Virus record (IMG/VR): IMGVR_UViG_3300044970_001522
Location: 86,278 to 150,277 of that record
From: a virus
Length of the DNA: 64,000 bases
Direction: 5' to 3' (one strand)
Part shown: piece after piece, positions 13,056 to 21,785 of the stretch
How positions within the stretch are numbered: the first letter of the stretch is position 1
Layout of the letters: every line of letters starts with the position of its first letter
Notes under the pieces: model-generated
The model's database searches: none
The model's input: only the letters and a program-made list of their open reading frames with translations
What the model was told of the DNA's origin: nothing
Translations under genes and position numbers: made by a program

Positions 13056-15077
13056 ATGACAAACACTGTCAATGTAAACCTAGTCCAGCAAATTCAAGAC
13101 GACTACCTTGCCTACTCGCTCAGTGTAATCGTGGGGCGAGCCTTCCCTCGGTACACGGACGGGTGCAAGAGTATCTCTCGGCGCATTGTAACAGCTATGA
13201 AGTGGCTCAACTTGAAGCCAGACGGTCGCTACATGAAAAGCGCCAGGGTAGAGGGGGAGGTTATGGGTAAATTGAGCCCCCACGGCGGAAGCTACAGCTC
13301 TATTGTCACTTTGGCTGCTCCGTGGAATAATATGGCCCCGCTCGTAGACGGGCACGGGAATTGGGGGTCTTCGACAGACTCTGCGGCGTCGTCAAGGTAC
13401 ACAGAGTGCAAGCTCTCCCCTTTTGCCTGGGACTGCCTCCTCGACGACTCAGACACCTGGGAGACCATGCCAAACTACGACGGTACGCTGCAGGAGCCGA
13501 TCGAGTTGAACGCAAAGATCCCTTACGTTTTGCTCAATGGTCAAGAGGGCATTGGCGTGGGATACGCCTGTAAAATCGCCTCTCACAGTCTCCGTTCGAT
13601 TGTTGAAGCAACCAAGCTAGTTTGCAAGGAAGCGATAACGTTTGAGGCACGCGCAGAAAACCTACGAAAAGCACGGGAGGTTCTCTTCCCTGACTTTCCA
13701 ACTGGGACCCAGATTGTAAAAGACGATCAGTTGGAGCAATACTCACTAACAGGTATTGGCAGCATTCGCTGCATGGCGAAGGTTGAGATTGGTACCCAGA
13801 CCCGTAGTGGAAAGGCAAAGGACCGTCCTTCCTTAACCTTTACGAACTTACCGCCAGGAACCAATCCTGAGAAAATCGGTGAGCAAGTGAAAAATGAGGT
13901 TGAGAAGGGAAGGATTGATGGTGTCGCTGAAGTCAATGACCTGTCCGATCTTACGGGGGACTGCGTTCAAATTGTGGCCAAGCCCGGTGTGAGCCCGGAA
14001 AAGCTAAGAGATCAACTTTATGCCTACACCGACCTTGACTCCAAGTTCTCAGCGAGAACCTTAGTTATCGATGGCACGAAGCCCATAGAGCTCTCCCCGG
14101 TGGAAATTGTAGAGAAATGGGTGACATGGAGGTTGGGCAGATTACAAGTTAAATTCGAGAATGAGCTCACTCATCGAGAGGCTCGCCTGGAAATTGTTCA
14201 GGGACTGCTCAAGGCCATTGACAAGATGGACTTGATTATTAAGCGGATTCGTGCGGCAAAGGATAAATCTGAGGCGAAAGTTGCTCTAACGACCGCACCG
14301 CTGAAGTTCTCAGATAAGCAAGCTGAGGCCATTCTAGATATGCGCTTGCGTCAGCTTACGAACCTTGACCAAAACGACCTTATTGTTGAGGATAACTACC
14401 TTCAAGGCCGGATTCAAGAGCTGGTAGAGCTGTCCAGCGACGAAACCAGTGGGACTACCGCGAGACAAGTGTATATGCTCAATGAGCTCACTGAAATAGG
14501 AAAGCGCCACGGAGAGGCTCGCAGAAGCGCCCTCATAGACCCCCCGACTGGCGGTGTGGCCCGTGTTCCTGGGGAAAGCGTGAAGCGTCCTGCAGCCGCT
14601 CCAAAGCCACGGTTCCTGAAGATTGACTCGAAGAAGGGCACTGTTGAGCAGGTGAAAGGGCCACGTGGAGCTCTTGTCGTAGACCCCAAAGACAAGGTTA
14701 TTCTTATGACTGAGGACGGGACACTGAAAAAGGTGTCAGCAACCTTCAAGGGAGTTATCTCAACAGCGTACTCCGCTGTTTGCTTGGCGAAGAAGGAGTC
14801 TGAGGTTTCCTTGAAAAAATACTTAGTTGTGCTCGAACTCGACGGGCAGCTCAAAGCACTGACCCTGAGCGGAGAAGACCTTTGCAAGGTGACGAGTAAA
14901 GGCAAGAGATGGCTACCCGAAGGTTCCACACTGAGGCACTTTGGAGAGGGGGGTTTCACCCTGGACTGGGTTTCAACTCGAAAGAAGGCAATGAAACTCG
15001 ACCTGTCAGTAAAGCTCGGGAAGCCGGGGGGCAAAGGAATTAAAGTCGCAAATATAGATGAGGTGAAACTACCTTAG
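13056..15077 (+). CDS. Type II DNA topoisomerase A-type (breakage-reunion) subunit, 673 aa
   Basis: Residues 15-52 (YLAYSLSVIVGRAFPRYTDG, then CKSISRRIVTAMKW) match the GyrA/ParC/T4 gp52 opening. The catalytic tyrosine is Y115 in SSRYTECKL, preceded by HGNWGS. The tower and coiled-coil region follows (about 340-460), with EAILDMRLRQLTNLD near 427-441. The C-terminal 150 residues (RFLKIDSKKGTVEQVKGPRG and onward) resemble part of a GyrA C-terminal beta-pinwheel with fewer blades. At 673 residues it is shorter than GyrA. The subunit cuts and rejoins DNA, but it needs an ATPase (GyrB/gp39-like) partner that is not in this window. Confidence 0.93.
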   Translation: MTNTVNVNLVQQIQDDYLAYSLSVIVGRAFPRYTDGCKSISRRIVTAMKWLNLKPDGRYMKSARVEGEVMGKLSPHGGSYSSIVTLAAPWNNMAPLVDGHGNWGSSTDSAASSRYTECKLSPFAWDCLLDDSDTWETMPNYDGTLQEPIELNAKIPYVLLNGQEGIGVGYACKIASHSLRSIVEATKLVCKEAITFEARAENLRKAREVLFPDFPTGTQIVKDDQLEQYSLTGIGSIRCMAKVEIGTQTRSGKAKDRPSLTFTNLPPGTNPEKIGEQVKNEVEKGRIDGVAEVNDLSDLTGDCVQIVAKPGVSPEKLRDQLYAYTDLDSKFSARTLVIDGTKPIELSPVEIVEKWVTWRLGRLQVKFENELTHREARLEIVQGLLKAIDKMDLIIKRIRAAKDKSEAKVALTTAPLKFSDKQAEAILDMRLRQLTNLDQNDLIVEDNYLQGRIQELVELSSDETSGTTARQVYMLNELTEIGKRHGEARRSALIDPPTGGVARVPGESVKRPAAAPKPRFLKIDSKKGTVEQVKGPRGALVVDPKDKVILMTEDGTLKKVSATFKGVISTAYSAVCLAKKESEVSLKKYLVVLELDGQLKALTLSGEDLCKVTSKGKRWLPEGSTLRHFGEGGFTLDWVSTRKKAMKLDLSVKLGKPGGKGIKVANIDEVKLP

Positions 15078-15098
15078 GACGAAAAACGGAGTGAAACC

Positions 15099-15106
15099 GG
15101 GTAAAA
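15099..15106 (+). promoter_or_regulatory. GGGTAAAA motif
   Basis: The motif lies 21 bases after the topoisomerase stop and 62 bases before the start at 15168. It matches the late-region motif. It may give late expression of the genes leading into the polymerase, or be chance. Confidence 0.4.
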
Positions 15107-15167
15107 TTGGGTACGGGACTTTACGTAGGATCTTGCCCGGCTAAACTCTTAATAGTTGAACAGAACC

Positions 15168-15713
15168 ATGACTGTAGTCTATCCGGTTTCCAGGTTACTT
15201 TCAAACCCCCGAATTTTCCTAGCTATCTCAAATCATTTGGGAGGAGTTCTAGATGCAGAGGTACTGAGAGACGTTTTTTACGAACTCCTGGAAGTAGAAA
15301 TTAACGGGTCTCCTGACGAAGAATGTGAGTTTTCCGCAGAAGAGGCGTGCTTTGAAGTTGAGGAGGACGGGCTTGTTTACCATATCTACTTTGACACGGG
15401 TGCGTCGTTCAAACTCGAAGTTACAGAAGACGGTTTCCACCCTCAAATTTCCACCGAGTTTGAGTTGGCGACAGCATCTGCAGTGAACAACCGGCTCATC
15501 TCAGCAATCGAAGACTCCCACCCGGAGCTCAAAGACGATATTTCGTTCGAGCACCCCCCAACACCGGGAAACAGCTTCTTAAGTTCAAAAGACGGGGAAG
15601 GATTCTCCGGTAGTTTTCACCTTCGATCGGACCCCGACAAAAAGTTTTCCTTTACAATAACCTCAGTAGACCCTGAGTCTGACCACTTAGAAGCCAAAAT
15701 CAAACCCCTTTAA
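15168..15713 (+). CDS. Hypothetical acidic protein, 181 aa
   Basis: I use the ATG at 15168 and not the TTG at 15156. The protein is acidic. Its first 45 residues are helical (PRIFLAISNHLGGVLDAEVL); the remainder is beta-rich with many Asp and Glu. No family is recognised. It lies between topoisomerase and polymerase, so a role with replication proteins is possible but unsupported. Confidence 0.7.
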   Translation: MTVVYPVSRLLSNPRIFLAISNHLGGVLDAEVLRDVFYELLEVEINGSPDEECEFSAEEACFEVEEDGLVYHIYFDTGASFKLEVTEDGFHPQISTEFELATASAVNNRLISAIEDSHPELKDDISFEHPPTPGNSFLSSKDGEGFSGSFHLRSDPDKKFSFTITSVDPESDHLEAKIKPL

Positions 15714-15725
15714 AGCGAAACACCC

Positions 15726-16592
15726 ATGATGGATAACATAGTGTTTGCAACCGATAGCATGAGGTCTTCGGTTTCTTCACTCAAGAAAAAAATATCAAAT
15801 TTCAAGATCAGCATCGAACAACTCAGTTCGGAAGTAGAAAAAATTGATACAAAGTTTGACAAGCTTTTAACACAAACTGAGATATACAAGGCTAAGCTAG
15901 AACGGGAAATGGGTCGCGAGGTGAGGCGTCTTGAGCTTGAACTTACCAAGCTTCGAAAACAAGTGAAAGAGTCACTCCCCCCTGAATCTCCTTTGGAGGA
16001 CGAAACAGAGCTCGGAATAGCGTCAACACTTGCCGTTATCGAGTGCCTTCTGAGGCACATATGCGAAGGGGCAGACGACTTCAGGCTAATGAGCTACTCC
16101 TTCCTCTTCCCGGCTGTGATAGAAAGAGTTGCATCGTCTGACGACCCCGCGTACTTCATGGAAACACTCCCAGAGTCTGCACAAGTTGTGATTGACCGGG
16201 GGAGGCAGTACGTTGCATACCTAAGAGAAGACTGCAAAACTCACGTCACAGATCCCGACGCATGGGAGCAATACATAGACCAAGTTACAGACTGGTGGAG
16301 GAACGACGCTCTTCCTCTGCTTTACGGGCAACGAGACGAACAATGGGACACAGACGTCCCGCTCTCTCTTGTTGAGATTCTAATGTGGCGTGACGAACCG
16401 GGTGAGCGACCCCTACACTTCTCACCTATTTTCGACGCCTACGAAACCTATAAGCTTCACAAAGACGCTGTTTACACAAGCAGCGGTGTTCGAGCTTTCG
16501 ACCTAAAAATGCACAAATTCGACTCCGGAGCCCCCGAGGAAGAAGTGAAGCCCCCAGTCATTCTGACACGACCTGTTTACAGGAAGCCTTAA
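15726..16592 (+). CDS. Hypothetical protein with N-terminal coiled coil, 288 aa
   Basis: Residues 10-85 form a long coiled coil (SLKKKISNFKISIEQLSSEV and onward to LTKLRKQVKESL). The rest looks globular and Trp/Tyr-rich (QYIDQVTDWWRNDALPLLYG). The C-terminus is Pro-rich. No family is recognised. The stop sits inside an inverted repeat (GGAAGC...GCTTCC, 16582-16599). The polymerase gene follows after 56 bases. Confidence 0.7.
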   Translation: MMDNIVFATDSMRSSVSSLKKKISNFKISIEQLSSEVEKIDTKFDKLLTQTEIYKAKLEREMGREVRRLELELTKLRKQVKESLPPESPLEDETELGIASTLAVIECLLRHICEGADDFRLMSYSFLFPAVIERVASSDDPAYFMETLPESAQVVIDRGRQYVAYLREDCKTHVTDPDAWEQYIDQVTDWWRNDALPLLYGQRDEQWDTDVPLSLVEILMWRDEPGERPLHFSPIFDAYETYKLHKDAVYTSSGVRAFDLKMHKFDSGAPEEEVKPPVILTRPVYRKP

Positions 16593-16648
16593 AGCTTCCG
16601 ATACGACAACCCCCCCTACGATAAACTAAATCATAACAATTCAACGAC

Positions 16649-19579
16649 ATGAGAACCAGCGAACTCGGCTACCCTGTCCTGTCTACCCCACTGCACACTA
16701 AGGTTTTCGGCAAACAAAAGGCAGCTTCAATGGGAGTTAAGGCACGTCAAAAGGCCGAGCGACTCTTAAAGCAATTTGGTATATCTGTCCCTGTTGATCA
16801 CCCGGACAACCTGTACGATGGTCCCTTGCCCCTTCCAAGCTTAAGGGGTAGCAATTTACAGGAGCACTTTGAAAACATAGCAACAGAGCAGGTAGGGGTG
16901 TACAAAACCCTTGCGAATTCTCTAGCGGGGTGCAAACTCCCAAAACTCCCTGCAGTTTCCGACTTCGTCTATCAGGCGGGATGGACACGCTATGAGTTTG
17001 TAGACGGAAAGTTTCTTGTAGAGTCCGTACCATGCCCACTCGAAGAAGCTTTCACGTACGACACTGAAACCTTCGTAAAAGCGGGTGCGTTTCCGATTAT
17101 TGGGACGGCGCTAAGTGAAAAAGCGACCTACATTTGGCTCGCGGCAGAGCTTATTGACCCAACCATACCGGAGGAAGAGTGGGACCAACACGATCTCATT
17201 CCCATTGGTGAGAACAGGTTTGTAGCGGGACACAATATTAGCTACGACCGAGTAAGAACACGGGAAGGATACTCACTAAGCCGTAACAAGCCTGAAAACT
17301 TCTACTTTGACACACTCTCCGCGCATATCGGAGTTTCGGGTTTGGCATCAGGTCAACGGTGGTTGTATCTTCTTGCGGCAAAAGACCCCGAAAACCTGAC
17401 TGAAGAGGAAAAGAGAAAACTCAGGTATGCACCAAAGTGGCTAGATGAGGGCTCAACAAACAGCTTGGTGCAATGCTACAACTTTCACGTTTATGAGGTT
17501 CGAAAGTATTTCGGCGATGAGACTGTCCGTCCACTCAACCAAGGGGACAAAAAGATACGAGACATTTTTGTAGACGCTACGCATATCTCGCAAATCACAG
17601 CGGTTCTTGAGAAGGCCGTAGAGTACGCGGTGAGGGATGCATTTTACACAGCGGAGCTTTTTCAGGCTTTGTGGCCGAAGTATCTCGATAGCACTCCCTC
17701 AATGGTGGGCCTTTGCGGCCACTACCACTTAAACGGCTCGGTCGTACCCCTGGTAGAAAACTGGGCTGAGTGGATTCAGAACACAGAAAGAGTGTTCCAT
17801 GAGCACAGCCAGGAAATGACTGAGTTGTGCAGGGAGCTCGTATGGAAGACGTACAACGAGTGGAAGGCTGTCCTCAACAGCGTGGAGGACCCGGAGCGGG
17901 GCCTCGCGAAAGCACAGGAGTGGGCAGAGCAAGACCCTTGGGTGTCTCAGCTTAATTGGGAGCTTTGGAGTAGAAAAGGTAAGTACGCGTGGGTCCCTAC
18001 TTGGGTGCAACCCTTTGTGAAAGATCCGCAACAACACATCGGAGTGAAGTCTCAATTGGCTCACTTGCTGTTGAAGCTCAAATACGAGGGATCACACATT
18101 GTTCAAACCAAAACAGAGGGCTGGTGCTACTACGATGAAACAGGTAGCCTTGTAAAAGTTCCCCACCCCAAAGGAACCGGGGATAATACCGGAGTGTTAC
18201 TCAGCAAGGACTTTGTCCAAGATATGGAAACCGGGAGGCTAAGTAGCGATCTCCCTGAAGCTAAGAGAGCTCTGGAGATTTCAAACGCTATTTCTTACTG
18301 GACTTCTGTTCGTAAGCGGGTGATGGACCGGATCTTCCTCCGCGCTGAAAACCCGCATGGTTCATCCGCCCTGGTGACTCTTCCTGAGATTCTCTGCCAC
18401 GGAACGGTAACTCGCAGAACAGTTGAAAGCTTGATGGCAACCATGTGCTCCACGAAAAACTGGAGAATTGGCACGGAGTTGAAAACACGAGTGCAGGCCC
18501 CCGAAGGCTGGAAAATTGTAAGCGCCGACTACGATGGTCAAGAGCTTCAGATCGCATCCATATACAGCGATACTTGGGAAGGTGGCTTTGTCGGGTGCTC
18601 GCCGATGGGGTACAACGTCCTGTCTGGGTCCAAGGAAAACGGCACTGATCCTCACACCGCTCTTGCTCGTGCTATTCTCCCTGAGATGTATAAGGGGCTT
18701 GTGTGGGACAGGAAGCTAGGAATTTGTTACAGCCATGAGAGTGAACCGTTGAATGTACCAAATTGTGTAAAGGCTGGAGAAAATTGGTTAAGCCCAATTG
18801 AACCCCAGTTGTACAAACTTCTGGCAAAAGCCAGAGACCTGAGCAAGATTGTAGGCTTCGCAACCTTGTACGGAGGTAGCGTAAGAGCCCTAAGCACTCC
18901 AATTCGACGAACTTTTCCTGAGAAAGGGGAGAGAGAAGTTAAGGATTTCGCACTGAAAGCACTGTCATCGAAAAAGGGGGTACTGGTGAACGGAGTGTAT
19001 GAAGGTGGTTCTGACTCCGGCGCATTCAACTTGATGGAGCAAATCTCCATGAAGACAAAGGTTCCTCAGCTGCCTTGCCTTGGTACCAAAATTTCCACTG
19101 CAATGCGACCTGCGGCAGTTGGCACCGAATTTAGGACAGGACGCACAAACTGGGCCATTCAAGCATCGGGTGCCGAAATTCTATCTATAACGCTCACGGC
19201 TGTCGCGTGGCTAGCGGAAGAGTACAAAATCCCCTACCGCTTCATTATCAGCATCCATGATGAACTCCACTTCATGACCCCTGAGAGGTACGCCACTCAG
19301 TTTGCCGTGCTGTTCCAAATCGCCCACCTTTATACCTGGGCGAATTTTCACAGCGCGATGGATATACCGGAGCTTCCACTTAGTCGTGCGTTCTTCTCCT
19401 CAGTAGCAATTGACTCTCGGATTCGTAAATCCCCGAAAGAGTGTACGGTTACACCTTCAAACCCCCACGGTGCGAAAGAACCTAACGGAGTTGAGTACTC
19501 GATGACCGAACTCGGTGAGACTGGGGCTGTAGACAAGCTAAAGACACGATACGAAGCTATTCAAAAAGGACTGATTTGA
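16649..19579 (+). CDS. Family A DNA polymerase of the mitochondrial Pol-gamma type, 976 aa
   Basis: The N-terminal 3'-5' exonuclease has YDTET (D138, E140), GHNISYD (D200) and AVRDAFYT (D330). The polymerase domain has motif A SADYDGQE (D627), motif B RDLSKIVGFATLYG (R729, K733, Y741) and motif C SIHDELHF (H870, D871, E872). Many segments match animal POLG and not bacterial Pol I: GHNISYDR with a later FDTLSAHIGVSGL, then WLDEGSTNSL, then TVTRRTVES with GTELKTRVQAPEGW, GTDPHT, and the C-terminal LPLSRAFFSSVAIDSRIRK followed by TPSNPHG (human POLG has FFSAVDIDRCLRK and TPSNP). Pol gamma replicates mitochondrial DNA; here the enzyme should be the phage replicase with proofreading. No accessory subunit is identified. 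It is shorter than human POLG (about 1240 residues), mainly in the spacer. Confidence 0.95.
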   Translation: MRTSELGYPVLSTPLHTKVFGKQKAASMGVKARQKAERLLKQFGISVPVDHPDNLYDGPLPLPSLRGSNLQEHFENIATEQVGVYKTLANSLAGCKLPKLPAVSDFVYQAGWTRYEFVDGKFLVESVPCPLEEAFTYDTETFVKAGAFPIIGTALSEKATYIWLAAELIDPTIPEEEWDQHDLIPIGENRFVAGHNISYDRVRTREGYSLSRNKPENFYFDTLSAHIGVSGLASGQRWLYLLAAKDPENLTEEEKRKLRYAPKWLDEGSTNSLVQCYNFHVYEVRKYFGDETVRPLNQGDKKIRDIFVDATHISQITAVLEKAVEYAVRDAFYTAELFQALWPKYLDSTPSMVGLCGHYHLNGSVVPLVENWAEWIQNTERVFHEHSQEMTELCRELVWKTYNEWKAVLNSVEDPERGLAKAQEWAEQDPWVSQLNWELWSRKGKYAWVPTWVQPFVKDPQQHIGVKSQLAHLLLKLKYEGSHIVQTKTEGWCYYDETGSLVKVPHPKGTGDNTGVLLSKDFVQDMETGRLSSDLPEAKRALEISNAISYWTSVRKRVMDRIFLRAENPHGSSALVTLPEILCHGTVTRRTVESLMATMCSTKNWRIGTELKTRVQAPEGWKIVSADYDGQELQIASIYSDTWEGGFVGCSPMGYNVLSGSKENGTDPHTALARAILPEMYKGLVWDRKLGICYSHESEPLNVPNCVKAGENWLSPIEPQLYKLLAKARDLSKIVGFATLYGGSVRALSTPIRRTFPEKGEREVKDFALKALSSKKGVLVNGVYEGGSDSGAFNLMEQISMKTKVPQLPCLGTKISTAMRPAAVGTEFRTGRTNWAIQASGAEILSITLTAVAWLAEEYKIPYRFIISIHDELHFMTPERYATQFAVLFQIAHLYTWANFHSAMDIPELPLSRAFFSSVAIDSRIRKSPKECTVTPSNPHGAKEPNGVEYSMTELGETGAVDKLKTRYEAIQKGLI

Positions 19580-19587
19580 GACTAACT

Positions 19588-19785
19588 ATGAAAACACCCA
19601 TCAAGATCAAAAAGCCACGAGTTCAATCCGCAGACATATACCCATGCAGAACAAAAGTAGGCATGTACTGGTGGCCGATCCCGTTTGACAAGAACGGAAG
19701 ATTCATCCCGTCGTCTGTGGACTGTTTGTATTCACAAGAGTACTTCTCCCAAGGTGATGCAATTCGCATGCTTCGTTCTCTATAA
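19588..19785 (+). CDS. Small hypothetical protein, 65 aa
   Basis: I take the ATG at 19588. A TTG at 19576 in the same frame would overlap the end of the polymerase gene. The N-terminus is basic (MKTPIKIKKPRVQSADIYPC), and the middle has MYWWPIPFDKNGRFIPS. No family is recognised. Confidence 0.6.
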   Translation: MKTPIKIKKPRVQSADIYPCRTKVGMYWWPIPFDKNGRFIPSSVDCLYSQEYFSQGDAIRMLRSL

Positions 19786-19802
19786 CTAACAAGAGCTTAA
19801 TT

Positions 19803-20786
19803 GTGGGACACTACTTAGAAAAGCTACTAAAGTGGTTGGGGTTTGGTTCTGATAAAAGGGACTCAGTTTGCGCAGATTCGGGTAGCTTTATCGAGTTTTT
19901 AGAAAGCTGTGACGACTTTCTTGAGTGGGTGAATAACCCGACCACGTCTATCGCCGACTTGGAAAACTACGGGAAAGGCACTCACACAACACTTGATAAA
20001 ACTCTAAATTTTCCTCCAAACCCCCGGAAGGGGCAAGTATTCTACTGCCCCACTGACGATAGGACGTATATTTGGATGGAGACTGCGAGAAGCTCAAACT
20101 GGGTCCCCGTACTTGACCAAACTTATATTTCCCCTCCGGTGAGTCTTAGACACGGGTCCGGTGGCGCGGGAGGGAGTGGTGTGGCGACAGAGCTAGCGTA
20201 CACCCCTTGGAATTACTTCGCCCTACCACCCACAAAAGCTGTTACAATTCTGGCGCACGAGAGCGGCGACAGCAACCACCCACCTTCAGGATCCTACATA
20301 GATGGTTCCACATGGGTTCACCCGTCGTCAGAAGAATCCCACCGACTTGTACTTGTGGTGAAAGAGGGTAAATGGCGGCTTACTCATAAGTCAGCCGAAG
20401 AGTTAGAGACCTACTTGCGTTTGTATCCCAACACAAGATTCAACACTTACTTGACCGATGCGCAAATTAGAGATGCTGTGAAGTTACTCCTGCTCAACAC
20501 CCTTGGGAGTTCAGGTATATCGGACTACAACAGTTTAACTAAGCAGTTTGCAATTGGGGATGGAAAAGAGTCCTGGAGTTTACCTTGGGAGTCTTTACAC
20601 GACCTAACCCCTTCTGCTTTTGTTGAGGAGATAGAAAAGACCCGTATAGAGAAGGGGTTAAAAAGGGGGGGGGAGTACGACCACTGGCTGGAGCGACAAC
20701 CACTGACAAAACTCAATTCTCAAGAAGTAAAACAGCAGAAAATGCTCCATAAGCTGAAGAGAAGAGGTGCATTTATCAACCTTTAG
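19803..20786 (+). CDS. Hypothetical protein, possibly virion-associated, 327 aa
   Basis: A GTG-started frame. Residues 60-105 (GQVFYCPTDDRTYIWMETA) resemble the short 'time/axis label plus value' beta segments of phage fibre and structural proteins. A Gly-rich linker (RHGSGGAGGSG) follows near residue 120, and the C-terminal half is helical and charged. A G9 tract at 20665-20673 lies inside the coding frame (near residue 289), so replication slippage could truncate the product. No family is recognised. Confidence 0.65.
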   Translation: MGHYLEKLLKWLGFGSDKRDSVCADSGSFIEFLESCDDFLEWVNNPTTSIADLENYGKGTHTTLDKTLNFPPNPRKGQVFYCPTDDRTYIWMETARSSNWVPVLDQTYISPPVSLRHGSGGAGGSGVATELAYTPWNYFALPPTKAVTILAHESGDSNHPPSGSYIDGSTWVHPSSEESHRLVLVVKEGKWRLTHKSAEELETYLRLYPNTRFNTYLTDAQIRDAVKLLLLNTLGSSGISDYNSLTKQFAIGDGKESWSLPWESLHDLTPSAFVEEIEKTRIEKGLKRGGEYDHWLERQPLTKLNSQEVKQQKMLHKLKRRGAFINL

Positions 20787-20808
20787 CCAACTTTCACACT
20801 CCCCCAAC

Positions 20809-21024
20809 ATGCCGTTCCTCCTTCCCCTAGACCCCGACTTTAGGAAAGAAGTCATAGAGAGTTGGATCGAAGACATTTACGATCGTCTAGACTTAGGGAA
20901 CGTGGAAAGTGCGAAGAAAAGTTGGGAAATAGCAAATAATCTTTATCTCTCCCTCCCAGCTGGGCAGGGGGATTTTTTCATTGAGGAAAGGCTCTTAGAA
21001 GCTAGGGTAAAACTAGAGCGGTAA
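20809..21024 (+). CDS. Small hypothetical protein, 71 aa
   Basis: I take the ATG at 20809; upstream residues in the same frame come from a TTG-like start inside the spacer. The protein is helical (FRKEVIESWIEDIYDRLDLG, then EERLLEARVKLER). It directly precedes the tail assembly chaperone gene. No family is recognised. Confidence 0.6.
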   Translation: MPFLLPLDPDFRKEVIESWIEDIYDRLDLGNVESAKKSWEIANNLYLSLPAGQGDFFIEERLLEARVKLER

Positions 21025-21039
21025 AGATACAACATCACC

Positions 21040-21363
21040 ATGCGAACTGTAACTACAGAACCAAACCCACCCGCAGAACCAAACACCCGTCACGATCTTC
21101 TAACCTTTAGCGGAGCCTTGTCGGACGGAAGGCAGATCACAGTTCGTGAAATGACTGGACGAGACCTGCTCTATATCGAGGACGAATTGTCGGCACTCGG
21201 GGAAACACGGCAGAGCTTTCACCTTGTTGAACGACTAAACGTGGGGCCTGAAAAAGTGTCCTTTGACGAAGTTGCAGACATGGGTGCTCGAGACCTGAAG
21301 GTTGTAGTCGGGTTGATTAAACAGGCTAACGGGTCCGACGAAGGAAAGAAAGACCCAAAATAA
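21040..21363 (+). CDS. Tail assembly chaperone, short form, 107 aa
   Basis: The sequence ITVREMTGRDLLYIEDELSA matches the opening of phage tail assembly chaperones (gpE/gp41-type, functionally like lambda gpG). The gene ends GKKDPK-stop, and its last codons contain the slippery heptamer CCCAAAA in the right phase. Ribosomes that shift -1 continue into the next frame and make a long form of 248 residues. In other phages the short and long forms bind the tape measure and help tail assembly. The order (chaperone, then sheath) differs from the usual tube-chaperone-tape measure order. Confidence 0.8.
   Translation: MRTVTTEPNPPAEPNTRHDLLTFSGALSDGRQITVREMTGRDLLYIEDELSALGETRQSFHLVERLNVGPEKVSFDEVADMGARDLKVVVGLIKQANGSDEGKKDPK
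21354..21360 (+). other. Programmed -1 frameshift site (CCCAAAA)
   Basis: The bases read GAC-CCA-AAA-TAA in frame 0, giving a canonical X-XXY-YYZ heptamer one codon before the stop. After a -1 shift the frame passes the stop and reads ITVEELEDFSFLVSVGRNEP without interruption. The downstream frame has no ATG start. Confidence 0.8.
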
Positions 21364-21785
21364 CCGTTGAGGAACTCGAAGACTTTTCCTTTTTAGTCTC
21401 AGTGGGGCGAAATGAGCCAGTCCATGTTCGGGATATTGTTCCGAAAGACTTTATCTTCGCTAGAGTTCTACAAGATAAGGGTTTAAGTGCCATGGGACTA
21501 CTTGTTAGGTTAATAAAGAACCCTGAAAGTCTTGAGACTTTATCTTCAACAAACTTTCGAGCACTCTACAAGTGGGTCACGGATAATATTCTCAACGAGA
21601 GTATTCTCACTCCGGAAAGTTGGATGGAGATTTCGTTTCACTTGAACAAGCAACGCTGGGACGGCGGAATAGACTGGTTGGACTCTCAACCAATGGCACG
21701 AATAAAGCGCATGATCGAAATAAACCAGAAAGTTGCTGAGCAGCAGCAAGACGAGATCAAAAAGTCAAGGAGAGCAGGCCGCTAA
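21360..21785 (+). CDS. Frameshift extension of the tail assembly chaperone (T part)
   Basis: This region is read after the -1 shift and adds about 141 residues. It begins ITVEELEDFS and ends IKKSRRAGR. It carries helices typical of the C-terminal half of G-T type chaperones (LQDKGLSAMGLLVRLIKNPE). A GTG at 21402 could start a separate protein, but it lacks a good Shine-Dalgarno. Continuity with the chaperone frame makes the fusion the better reading. The stop overlaps the next start (TAATG). Confidence 0.7.
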   Translation: MTVEELEDFSFLVSVGRNEPVHVRDIVPKDFIFARVLQDKGLSAMGLLVRLIKNPESLETLSSTNFRALYKWVTDNILNESILTPESWMEISFHLNKQRWDGGIDWLDSQPMARIKRMIEINQKVAEQQQDEIKKSRRAGR

